Shown piece by piece: positions 51,336 through 59,411 of a stretch of 64,000 bases of DNA (position 1 is its first letter; each line of letters begins with the position of its first letter). Below the pieces are notes generated by a model. The model searched no databases. It saw only the letters and a list, made by a program, of their open reading frames with translations, and was not told where the DNA came from. Source of the stretch: Arthrobacter terricola (GTDB lineage Bacteria; Actinomycetota; Actinomycetes; Actinomycetales; Micrococcaceae); assembly GCF_004354015.1 (NCBI RefSeq), contig NZ_SMRU01000022.1, positions 38,331 to 102,330 on the forward strand. Reading direction: 5' to 3'. The translations under genes and the position numbers were made by a program.

Positions 51336-51623
51336 CTAGGAAAACTCTACGATGAGTTCCACTTCCACCGGTGCGTTCAGGGGCAGTTCGGCGACCCCGA
51401 CGGCGGAACGTGCGTGGTCGAGGTCGGCGCCGACTTTGCCGGTGGCGGCCAGGACTCCGTTTTCATGGGGGAGCTGTCCGGAGGTATAAACGGTGTTTCC
51501 GATCCGGGTGGCGGCCACGTAGCTGGCCACGGCAGTTGAAGGCGTGGGCAGTTCCATTCCGAGTTCCTGCAGTCGATGCTTCGTCTGTTCGTGCAGTCCG
51601 GTGTGGTGGGTTGTCTGTGTCAT
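51336..51623 (-). pseudogene. RidA-family deaminase with in-frame internal deletion
   Basis: Only 95 residues remain of a family normally ~130-155 long. The front (V-A-A-T-R-I-G-N-T-V-Y-T-S-G-Q-L-P-H-E-N-G, then G-K-V-G-A-D-L-D) is followed directly by the tail H-A-R-S-A-V-G-V-A-E-L-P-L-N-A-P-V-E-V-E. About 55-65 residues of the central alpha-beta section are gone without a frameshift. The catalytic-Arg tail is kept, but the trimer fold should be destroyed. RidA removes 2-aminoacrylate, the intermediate that the neighbouring lyase produces. The start is ATG 51623, 8 bp after the M20 gene. A deletion in the assembly is an alternative. Confidence 0.7.
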
Positions 51624-51631
51624 GGGTTCCT

Positions 51632-52807
51632 TCACTGGCAATAGTTGAGGGTGGTCTGGGTCAGGACCGAGGTAACGCGGCGGAGTGAAGCCAGTTCGAT
51701 CCATTCGGTCGCCGCGTGGGCGCCGCCGCCGTCGACGCCGAAGAGGAGGCCGGGAATGCCGGAGTCGAGCATGAGCGCGGCGTCGGTCCAGAACGGTTCG
51801 CCGCGCAGCGCCAGGTCCTGGCCGGTGCTGTTCTTGGCGGCGGTGAGCAGCGCCTGCACGATGGGTTCTTCGGGGGAGACTTCGAAAGGTTGGCGTTCGA
51901 GTCCGCGGGTGATGGTGTACTGGAATTCCGCGTCGGTGGCGGCTATATCGTCAAGGATCGCACGCAGTTCGGCTTCGACGGTGTCGGCGGTTTCCCCGGG
52001 GATGGTGCGGCGTTCCAGGGAGATGGTGCATTCGGCTGGGTAGCTGGAGATTTCTTCGCCGCCGCGGATCAGCGAGGCGTGGATGTTTCCTGCTTTCAGG
52101 GTGGGGTGTTGTGTCCCTTCGGCGAGCTTGCGGGTGAGCTGGTCCATGCCCGTGAGGAAGCGTCCGGCTTTCGCGATCGCATCGATGCCGAGGTCCGGGC
52201 GGGAGCCGTGGGCTGCCACGCCGTGGATGGTGACGTCAAACCAGGCGAAGCCGCGGTGGGCTATGACAACGTCTTCGTGTGTGGGTTCGGAGATGATGGC
52301 GGCGTCGGCGGTGAAGTGGCGGAGTACTTCTTCGGTTCCCGCGCTGGCGTATTCTTCGTCGGATACCAGGGCGACGATGATGTCACCGCGGTGGGGCTGT
52401 GCCGCGGCGGTGGCTGCGGCGACCATGATGGCCGCGATGCCGGCCTTCATGTCGAACGTTCCCCGGCCGAACATCTTCCCGTCCTCCACCCGCGGATCGA
52501 GGGGGTCGCCGTCGTACCCTGCGAGGGTTACGGTGTCCAGGTGGCCGTTGAACATCAGGCTGTTGCCGCCGCCGCTGCCGGCGGCAACGCCGACGACGGA
52601 CGGGCGGCCCGGCTCTGCTTCAAGCCGCGTTACCTCGAAGCCGTGACATTCAAGCCACGCTGAGGTGTAGTCGGCGATTCCGGTCTCGCCGGCGGAGCCG
52701 GCGACGAGGCCGGGGTTGACCGAGTCGATGCGGACCAGGTCTTTGAGAAGTTCGGCAGGGTCCATGACGGGCCGGGCCGCGGGTGTGGTTTCTGATTGTG
52801 TCGACAT
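51632..52807 (-). CDS. M20-family metallohydrolase (ArgE/DapE type)
   Basis: A 391-residue Zn-dependent amidohydrolase. The metal motifs are G-H-L-D-T-V (~90), G-R-G-T-F-D-M-K-A-G (~115), S-D-E-E-Y-A-S-A-G (general base Glu, ~150) and I-S-E-P-T. A lid/dimerisation domain (~180-295) is inserted, and the last His ligand is near the C-terminus (G-G-A-H-A). It probably deacylates an N-acyl amino acid. Its placement right after diaminopropionate ammonia-lyase mirrors the ygeX-ygeY pair of E. coli, so a role in diaminopropionate or related amino-acid breakdown is likely. Confidence 0.85.
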   Translation of the reverse strand: MSTQSETTPAARPVMDPAELLKDLVRIDSVNPGLVAGSAGETGIADYTSAWLECHGFEVTRLEAEPGRPSVVGVAAGSGGGNSLMFNGHLDTVTLAGYDGDPLDPRVEDGKMFGRGTFDMKAGIAAIMVAAATAAAQPHRGDIIVALVSDEEYASAGTEEVLRHFTADAAIISEPTHEDVVIAHRGFAWFDVTIHGVAAHGSRPDLGIDAIAKAGRFLTGMDQLTRKLAEGTQHPTLKAGNIHASLIRGGEEISSYPAECTISLERRTIPGETADTVEAELRAILDDIAATDAEFQYTITRGLERQPFEVSPEEPIVQALLTAAKNSTGQDLALRGEPFWTDAALMLDSGIPGLLFGVDGGGAHAATEWIELASLRRVTSVLTQTTLNYCQ

Positions 52808-52819
52808 TGTTGTTGGTCC

Positions 52820-53956
52820 TTAGCGGAGGGGGTTGGCGTCCAGGCCTTCGGTGCTGACGAGGACAAGGATGGATTCCGGTCCGATGTTGAGATCACGACG
52901 GCGGCCCTCGCCTTGGAGTGCGGTGCGCACCCCTGCCAGCGTGGCCGCTCCGCACGGTCCGGCGTCCTGGCCCAGGGCATTGAGGTCCACTACTGCCTGC
53001 CGGCACTCGTCCTCCGAGACGCTGATGGCCGCATCGAGTCCGGCGAGCAGCGAGGGCCAGCCAAGCTCGGAGGGGGTGCCGCAATTCAGGCCGGACATGA
53101 TGGTCGGGAAGCTGGTGTCCACGGTGATGGGCTCGCCGGCAAGCAATGACCGGGCGATGCATGCGGCGGTTTCCGGCTCGACGCTTAGCAGCGAAGGGTG
53201 CGGGTGGCCGTTGCTGCGGTAATGGTCCACCAATGAGTGGGCCAGGGAACCGACCCCGACGGGGCAGGCCACCAGGTCGGGGCCGTCGTAGCCTAGGACG
53301 GCAAGCTGCTGGTCGATTTCGGTGAAAAGGGTGGTGTACCCGTCCACGATCCAGCGGGGGATGTCTTCGTAGCCGGGCCAGGAGGTGTCTTGGACCAGCA
53401 GGTCCAGCGGGTTGCCTTCTGCCGATTCCGCCGCGGCTTGGACGACGTCGTCGTATGTCAGTTCCAGCGGGATCAATTCGGCGCCTTCGCCCTTGATTCC
53501 TTCGATAGCGGCATCGCTGAGTCCCTTCGGAATGTAGATGCGGGCTTTCAGTCCGAGGAGTCTAGCCATGCGTGACACGGCGCGGCCGTGGTTGCCGTCG
53601 GTGGCTGTCACGAGGATCGGAACCTGGCCGGCCGGAACATTTGCGGTCAGGTAGTCGCGCAGCTCCGGCACGGTGATTCCGCTGGCGTCGAGGCTGAACC
53701 GTTCGCAGATCGCGCGGCAGACCGCACAGGAGGCGCCGAGGATTTTGAAAGCCGGCAAGCCGAGACGGTCCGACTCATTCTTGAGGAATACCTGCCCGAC
53801 GCCGAGTTCGGCCGCCAGCTGTGGGAGCGGAGTCAAAGGGGTCGGGGCGTACCCCTCCAGCGTTTGGTGGTAGGCGAGTGCGGACGATGGTGCGGCCGTC
53901 CGCCACGTGCGGGCAGCGGGGTTGGCGTACCAGGAAGTTGTGTCAGTCGATGGCAT
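52820..53956 (-). CDS. Diaminopropionate ammonia-lyase
   Basis: A 378-residue fold-type II PLP enzyme. The PLP Lys sits in L-P-A-F-K-I-L-G-A-S (~42-51), with T-D-G-N-H-G-R-A-V and the phosphate loop V-G-V-G-S-L. These match YgeX-type lyases, which convert 2,3-diaminopropionate to pyruvate and two ammonia via 2-aminoacrylate. The family can also act on serine-like substrates. The start is ATG 53956; the frame upstream runs into the divergent promoter region. It heads the set lyase, M20, ridA-remnant, LysR and is divergent from an amino-acid permease that may import its substrate. Confidence 0.82.
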   Translation of the reverse strand: MPSTDTTSWYANPAARTWRTAAPSSALAYHQTLEGYAPTPLTPLPQLAAELGVGQVFLKNESDRLGLPAFKILGASCAVCRAICERFSLDASGITVPELRDYLTANVPAGQVPILVTATDGNHGRAVSRMARLLGLKARIYIPKGLSDAAIEGIKGEGAELIPLELTYDDVVQAAAESAEGNPLDLLVQDTSWPGYEDIPRWIVDGYTTLFTEIDQQLAVLGYDGPDLVACPVGVGSLAHSLVDHYRSNGHPHPSLLSVEPETAACIARSLLAGEPITVDTSFPTIMSGLNCGTPSELGWPSLLAGLDAAISVSEDECRQAVVDLNALGQDAGPCGAATLAGVRTALQGEGRRRDLNIGPESILVLVSTEGLDANPLR

Positions 53957-54222
53957 GTATCCAGAGTGAACCGGCTTAGGTTCAAATAAAAGCGGTAGTT
54001 TCGGGACCTTTTGTTGAAGTATTTCTTCAAGTTCAGCGGTCTCGCCGTTCGGGGTGCATAGCGGGCGAATGGCCGTTTTCCCTTCACTTTCATGTCCGGC
54101 TATCCGCGCTTTTTCTTTTCGCCGGAGTCCTTGAGGATTGACCGGACAGTGAGCGGCGCCACAGGGCTGCGCCGAAATCACGCCACGTTTTGTGGCCACC
54201 CCCTTCCACGAAAGCGACCTTC
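53957..54222. promoter_or_regulatory. Divergent promoter region of lyase operon and permease
   Basis: A 266-bp region between divergent starts. An imperfect LysR-type dyad TTGAAG-TATTT-CTTCAA at 54014-54030 (5-bp spacer) is the best operator candidate, 58-74 bp upstream of the lyase start. No gene is seen. Confidence 0.45.
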
Positions 54223-55728
54223 ATGACCGTGCAACGCAGCACCCGGGAAACCCACGACATAAAGCAAACAGGCCCGGATTCCCCGGCCGCAGGTCCGGGA
54301 TTCCAGGAGGACGAGCAGGGCTACCACAAGGGCCTCTCGGCCCGTCAGATACAGATGATCGGAATCGGCGGAGCAATAGGAACCGGGCTCTTCATGGGCG
54401 CGGGCGGCAGGCTGGCCGCGGCGGGACCCGGGCTGGTAATGGTTTACGCCGTTTGCGGGTTCTTCGCGTTCCTGATCCTCCGAGCCCTTGGCGAACTCGT
54501 CCTACACAGGCCCACCTCGGGCTCGTTCGTTTCCTACGCCCGCGAATTCTTCGGCGAAAAGGCGGCCTTCGCCGTCGGCTGGTTGTACTGGCTCAACTGG
54601 TCCATGATCGCGATCGTGGACGTCACCGCCGTCGCTCTTTACATAAACTTCTTCAAGAAATACGTTCCGGTCCTGGCGGACGTACCGCAATGGGTGTTTG
54701 CCCTGGCCGCACTGGCCCTCGTCGTTGGCCTGAACCTGCTCTCGGTGAAAGTCTTCGGGGAACTTGAGTTCTGGTTCTCCCTTATCAAGGTTGCAGCGCT
54801 GGTGACCTTCGTCGTCGTCGGCGTCTGCTTTGTCCTGTTCGGCACCCCGATTGCGGGCCACAGCGCGGGCTTCAGCATTATCTCCGACAACGGGGGCATG
54901 TTTCCCAACGGCGTCCTCCCGGCCCTGGTCGTGATTCAAGGTGTCATCTTCGCGTACGGTGCGATCGAGCTGGTCGGGACCGCAGCGGGGGAGACCGACA
55001 ACCCGGAACGGATCATGCCCAAGGCGATCAACGCCGTCGTTGTCCGTATTGGCGTGTTCTACGTTGGTTCCGTCCTGCTGCTGTCCTGCCTGCTGCCGTT
55101 CACCGCCTATAAGGCCGGCGAAAGCCCGTTCGTGACCTTCTTCGGGTCCATCGGCATCGCCGGCGGAGACGCCGTCATGAACCTCATTGTTCTGACAGCG
55201 GCGTTGTCGTCCCTGAACGCGGGACTTTACTCAACCGGCCGCATCATGCGCTCCCTCTCGGTGGCCGGCTCTGCCCCGAAGTTCGCGGGGCGCATGAGCC
55301 GCAACGGCGTACCGTACGGAGGCATCCTGATGACCGGCGCCGTGGCTCTGCTCGGCGTCGGCCTCAACGCTGTGGTGCCCGGGGCGGCTTTCGAAATTGT
55401 CCTCAACATCTCATCGCTCTGCCTGATCGTCGCCTGGGCAACCATTGTGCTGTGCCAGTTGCGCCTCTGGTCATGGGCCCGGAAAGGAAAACTCAACCGT
55501 CCCGCCTTCCGGATGTTCGGCGCACCCTGGACCGGAATCATCACCCTGGTCTTCCTGGTGGCAGTGCTTGTCCTTATGGCGATGGACTACCCGGTAGGCA
55601 CCTACACCATCGCATCGATCGCCTTGATCGTCCCGCTGCTGGTCATCGGCTGGTACCTCGCACGCAGCAACATCCGGGCCCAGGCTGACGCGAAGACAGC
55701 CACCAGGGAGGAACGCTCCGGGGCGTAA
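54223..55728 (+). CDS. Amino-acid permease, AnsP/GABA-permease family
   Basis: A 501-residue APC-superfamily transporter with 12 TM helices. The first helix carries the substrate-carboxyl-binding loop I-G-I-G-G-A-I-G-T-G-L-F, followed by G-A-G-G-R-L-A-A-A-G-P, and the N-G-V-P-Y-G loop in the second half. These proteins import neutral or diamino acids with protons. It starts at ATG 54223. It is divergent from diaminopropionate ammonia-lyase, so diaminopropionate, serine or asparagine are candidate substrates; this is inferred from position. Confidence 0.85.
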   Translation: MTVQRSTRETHDIKQTGPDSPAAGPGFQEDEQGYHKGLSARQIQMIGIGGAIGTGLFMGAGGRLAAAGPGLVMVYAVCGFFAFLILRALGELVLHRPTSGSFVSYAREFFGEKAAFAVGWLYWLNWSMIAIVDVTAVALYINFFKKYVPVLADVPQWVFALAALALVVGLNLLSVKVFGELEFWFSLIKVAALVTFVVVGVCFVLFGTPIAGHSAGFSIISDNGGMFPNGVLPALVVIQGVIFAYGAIELVGTAAGETDNPERIMPKAINAVVVRIGVFYVGSVLLLSCLLPFTAYKAGESPFVTFFGSIGIAGGDAVMNLIVLTAALSSLNAGLYSTGRIMRSLSVAGSAPKFAGRMSRNGVPYGGILMTGAVALLGVGLNAVVPGAAFEIVLNISSLCLIVAWATIVLCQLRLWSWARKGKLNRPAFRMFGAPWTGIITLVFLVAVLVLMAMDYPVGTYTIASIALIVPLLVIGWYLARSNIRAQADAKTATREERSGA

Positions 55729-55738
55729 TGCAAATAGG

Positions 55739-55766
55739 ACGTCCGGGTGCCGTAGCACCCGGACGT
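55739..55766. terminator. Bidirectional hairpin between convergent permease genes
   Basis: ACGTCCGGGTGC (55739-55750) pairs perfectly with GCACCCGGACGT (55755-55766) around CGTA. It lies in the 52-bp gap between two convergent transporter genes, so it can serve both. Confidence 0.8.
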
Positions 55767-55780
55767 TCTCATCGCGAAGC

Positions 55781-57469
55781 CTATGCCCCCTTGTTTGATG
55801 CGACGGCGTCAACTGCCAGTGCATCCGGAATCTCGTTGGTTATGTCGGCAGATGCCACGCCAACGCCATGCCGGACAGGATCCGGCGCAAGCTGCGCCGT
55901 TTCCGAGTCATCGCTCCGGGCGGAGTCACCGGTTGGATTGACTGGTGCCATGGCGGCGTGCTCGGCGAGGACTCCGGTCTGGTGCCCGATCTTGAAGCGG
56001 TACAGCATGACCCCGCCTGCCGTGACTACGGCGACGAAGATGACCCCGCCCCACTGCAGGTACCACTCGAACGGCGGCACCGAGTTGTAGATTTCCGTGC
56101 GCGGCCAGATCAGGTTCAGGGTCATCGCACCACCCCACAGGACTGCCAGGATGTTCACGGGCAGCCCCCATTTGCCCATGCTGAATCCGGCTTTCGAACC
56201 ATCATCGAGCAGCGGCCATTTCCGGGAGAGCCGCTTGCGCAACATGGGAACGGTGACCAGCAGGTACGACAGGTAGATCAGGACGATGCTGATGCTGGAC
56301 AGAATCGTGAAAATCGCAGGCTGCGTAATGTTGACCAGCAGCGGAATCACGGCCAGGATACCGATCACGATTGCTGCAATCGTAGGGGTCTTGCGGACCG
56401 GGTCTACCTTGCTGAGCTGCCGGCTGAAGGGCAGGTTGTTGTCACGCGCCATGGCGAACATCATGCGGATGGCCGCGGCGTGGACGGCCAGCGTGCAGAC
56501 CACCACGGCCACCACGATGCACACAAGGAACGCCTTGCCGAAGGGTCCCCCGAGGACGGAGAGAACGATGTGCTGCAGGCCGCCGTCGGCAGCTCCCAGC
56601 TTGGGGTCGCTGAGGTCCGGCGCCGCCAGGATGCCGAAGAGCAGGATCAGCCCGCCCAGCAAGAAGGAAGCTGTGACGGCCCGCAGGATGGCTTTCGGAG
56701 CCGTGCGCTTGGGATCCTTTGTTTCCTCCCCGAGCGAGCTTGCGGTATCGAACCCGTACATGACATAGCCGGAAGCCATGGCGCCAATGAGGAACACGCC
56801 GAAGAAGCCGAGGTCGTGGCCTTGGCCGAATCCGGCAGTGTTGAAGAAAACTTCCGGGCCCCGCACTACATGCCAGCCCAGCGCGAGGACCAGCAGCACG
56901 GCCGCGATCAGCTCGACGAAGACGCCGATGCTGTTGATCCGGGTCATGAGCTTCACGCCGAACGCGTTGATGAGGGTCGAGATGGTGATCATGATGGTGG
57001 CGAGCAGAACCCCGTTAAGGGCGAAGTCGTAGGTGCCGGTGCCGTCGCCTACGATCTGGAAGCCGGACCAGAGCTGCGGCAGGGTGATCTGCAGGGCCAG
57101 TGCCACCGACCCCAGCGTCATGATGGACGACAACAGCAGCAGCCAGCCGGCCAGCCACGCGGATGTCCCGGAGGCGAGCCGTTTGGCCCAGTTGTAGACC
57201 GAGCCGGCAACGGGGTAGCGGCCTGCCAGTTCGGCAAAGCACAGCGCCACCATTAGCTGGCCGACGAAAACGACGGGCCAGGACCAGGCATAAGCCGGTC
57301 CGGCCATGGAAAAACCAAAGTAGAACAGTTGAAATACACCGGTGAGGATGGAGATGTAGCTGACGCCGGCGGCGAAGCTGGCGAACTTGCCGATACTCCG
57401 GTCCAGGGTCTGGGCATAGCCGAATTCGTCCATGCCACTTGAATCAGTACTCTTGCTGGGTTCCAACAT
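55781..57469 (-). CDS. APC-family amino-acid/amine permease
   Basis: A 562-residue transporter of the APC superfamily, group with GABA/choline/ethanolamine permeases. About 12 TM helices run from ~30 to 480, then a long polar C-terminal tail (~500-562). F-A-A-G-V-S-Y-I-S-I-L in TM1 and G-Y-V-M-Y-G-F-D-T-A-S-S-L-G-E-E-T-K-D-P in TM6 carry the family pattern. The start is ATG 57469 with a strong AGGAGG. Two TGAAC-N4-GTTCA operators lie 215-253 bp upstream, matching those before the betaine-aldehyde dehydrogenase gene. That makes it a likely importer of choline or a precursor. Confidence 0.8.
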   Translation of the reverse strand: MLEPSKSTDSSGMDEFGYAQTLDRSIGKFASFAAGVSYISILTGVFQLFYFGFSMAGPAYAWSWPVVFVGQLMVALCFAELAGRYPVAGSVYNWAKRLASGTSAWLAGWLLLLSSIMTLGSVALALQITLPQLWSGFQIVGDGTGTYDFALNGVLLATIMITISTLINAFGVKLMTRINSIGVFVELIAAVLLVLALGWHVVRGPEVFFNTAGFGQGHDLGFFGVFLIGAMASGYVMYGFDTASSLGEETKDPKRTAPKAILRAVTASFLLGGLILLFGILAAPDLSDPKLGAADGGLQHIVLSVLGGPFGKAFLVCIVVAVVVCTLAVHAAAIRMMFAMARDNNLPFSRQLSKVDPVRKTPTIAAIVIGILAVIPLLVNITQPAIFTILSSISIVLIYLSYLLVTVPMLRKRLSRKWPLLDDGSKAGFSMGKWGLPVNILAVLWGGAMTLNLIWPRTEIYNSVPPFEWYLQWGGVIFVAVVTAGGVMLYRFKIGHQTGVLAEHAAMAPVNPTGDSARSDDSETAQLAPDPVRHGVGVASADITNEIPDALAVDAVASNKGA

Positions 57470-57683
57470 CTGACCTCCTAAGTCAGAAAAGCATGTTGGT
57501 GATTTCCCTGCGGCCCCCATTGGACGCACGGAAATCACACTGCTGAATCGACGGGCCGGCAGCGCGTTGCAGTGCCCGGCCAGTCGCCCCCATTGCTGAT
57601 GACTAGCCGCTGAAAAGTCATGGACACACGCCGCCTGACTCCGTTGTGTGCGGCGTGGTTCCTATGTACGGGCTAGTTGGTGA

Positions 57684-57722
57684 TGAACCTGTGTTCAAGG
57701 CTTGTGAATGAACAGATGTTCA
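57684..57722. promoter_or_regulatory. Two TetR-type operators upstream of APC permease
   Basis: TGAACCTGTGTTCA (57684-57697) and TGAACAGATGTTCA (57709-57722) are two 14-bp dyads with arms TGAAC/GTTCA, centres 25 bp apart. The same arrangement occurs at 61058-61095. They lie in a 301-bp gap between the GMC oxidoreductase end and the permease start; the rest of the gap shows no gene. Confidence 0.7.
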
Positions 57723-57770
57723 ATGGTAATCGCGCCTGGTTGTGGCGATTGAAGTGAAGCCGGCAGCCGA

Positions 57771-59411
57771 TCAGGCAAAGACGGCGCGGAGTTCTGCCTC
57801 CGCTGTCGCGGATTCGCAGGCTTGGCTGGAGCGGATGAGGTCCGCGCAGCGTTCCCCGATCATCATGACGGTGATGTTGGGGTTGACCGTGACGTGCTCC
57901 GGCATGACCGAGGCGTCCGCGACACGCAGGCCGGTGACTCCCTTGACCCGCAGTTCGGAGTCGAGCGGCGACATGATGTCCTCGTCCGGGCCCATGCGCA
58001 CAGTGCCGACGGGGTGGTACACGGTGTTGTGCGTCTTGCGGATGTAGTCCTGCAGTTCCTCGTCGGTCTGGGCCTCAATGCCCGGGGACAGCTCACGGCC
58101 GGTCCATCCGGTCATTGCCGGCTGGGCAGCGATTTCGCGGGCCTTGCGGATGCCGGCAACCATGACGCGCATGTCGTGGCCCTCAGGATCGGTGAAGTAC
58201 CGTGGGTCGACCATGGGCTTGTCGCGGAAGTCGCGGCTGCGCAGCCTGACGGTCCCGCGGGAGCGGGCATGGGTGACATTCGGGGTAAGGCTGAACCCGT
58301 TCGCCGTGGTGGGGTAGCCGTGCCGCAGGGTGTTCATGTCGAACGGGACGGAGCCGTAGTGCATCATCAGGTCCGGGCGGTCCAGGCCGTCTTCGGTGGG
58401 GGTGAAGATGCCGATTTCCCACCACTGGGTCGATGCCTGCACCATCGGCTGCTTGGCTTCGAACTGCACCACGCCTTCGGGGTGGTCCTGCAGGTGCTCG
58501 CCGACGCCGGGGGAGTCGACCAGGACTTCGATGCCATGTTCGGCCAGGTGCGCGGCAGGGCCGATGCCCGAGAGCATGAGCAGCTTGGGCGAATCGATGG
58601 CGCCGGTGGACAGGACCACCTCGCGGCGCACAGCGAGCCGGTGGGTCCGGCCGAACGCCGAATCTACGACGTCGACGCCGGTGCACCGCTTGTCCGCGTC
58701 GAACACGAGCTGGCGGGCACGGAGTCCGGTCAGCAGGGTGAAATTCGCGCGCTCGATGATCGGGTGGATGTAGGAAACCGAGCTGGAGGATCGGGTGCCG
58801 TCCGCGCGGCGGTTGATCTGGAAGAAGTTGGCGCCGTTGACCACTGTGGTGCCGTTGTTGAATTTCGCGCGCGGAATGCCGGCTTGTTCGCAGGCGTCCA
58901 GGAGCGCCACGCCAGCCGGGTCCGCCGGGGGAACGTTCATGAGGTGCACGGGGCCGGAGTCACCATGGTGCGGCGCGTCCGGGCCGGCGTCCTCGTTCAT
59001 TTCCAGTCGCTGGTACAACGGCCAGGCGGCCTCTGCGTTCCAGCCTTTGGCGCCGTATTTGGACTCCCACTCGTCCAGGTCTTCGCGCGGGGCCCAGAAA
59101 GCGATGCAGGAGTTGTGGCTGGAGCAGCCGCCCATGACCTTCGCTCGGGCGTGCCGCATGAAGGAGTTGCCGTTCTCCTGCGGTTCGATCGGGTAGTCCC
59201 AGTCGTAGCCGGATTCCAGCAGTTCCATCCAGCGGTCGAGCTGCAGGATTTCGGGTTTGCCACGGTCATCCGGCCCGGCCTCCACCAGCGCCACGGACAC
59301 GGCCGGATCTTCGCTTAGCCTCGCGGCGACCGCGGCGCCGGCGGATCCGCCGCCGATGACGATGTAGTCGAACTCCCGGTCGTTGAGGGTCTCGACGTTG
59401 TCGGTGTGCAT
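57771..59411 (-). CDS. betA: GMC oxidoreductase, probable choline dehydrogenase
   Basis: A 546-residue FAD enzyme. The ADP-binding loop is V-I-G-G-G-S-A-G-A-A (~18-27), the GMC signature-1 region is V-M-G-G-C-S-S-H-N (~92-100), and signature-2 S-T-G-A-I-D-S-P-K-L-L-M-L-S-G-I-G is complete. The C-terminal catalytic pair is in Y-H-P-V-G-T (His) and V-N-P-N-I-T (Asn). Its ATG immediately follows the aldehyde dehydrogenase TAG with no gap, so they form one operon. With that partner, choline to betaine aldehyde is the likely reaction; another alcohol cannot be excluded. Confidence 0.75.
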   Translation of the reverse strand: MHTDNVETLNDREFDYIVIGGGSAGAAVAARLSEDPAVSVALVEAGPDDRGKPEILQLDRWMELLESGYDWDYPIEPQENGNSFMRHARAKVMGGCSSHNSCIAFWAPREDLDEWESKYGAKGWNAEAAWPLYQRLEMNEDAGPDAPHHGDSGPVHLMNVPPADPAGVALLDACEQAGIPRAKFNNGTTVVNGANFFQINRRADGTRSSSSVSYIHPIIERANFTLLTGLRARQLVFDADKRCTGVDVVDSAFGRTHRLAVRREVVLSTGAIDSPKLLMLSGIGPAAHLAEHGIEVLVDSPGVGEHLQDHPEGVVQFEAKQPMVQASTQWWEIGIFTPTEDGLDRPDLMMHYGSVPFDMNTLRHGYPTTANGFSLTPNVTHARSRGTVRLRSRDFRDKPMVDPRYFTDPEGHDMRVMVAGIRKAREIAAQPAMTGWTGRELSPGIEAQTDEELQDYIRKTHNTVYHPVGTVRMGPDEDIMSPLDSELRVKGVTGLRVADASVMPEHVTVNPNITVMMIGERCADLIRSSQACESATAEAELRAVFA

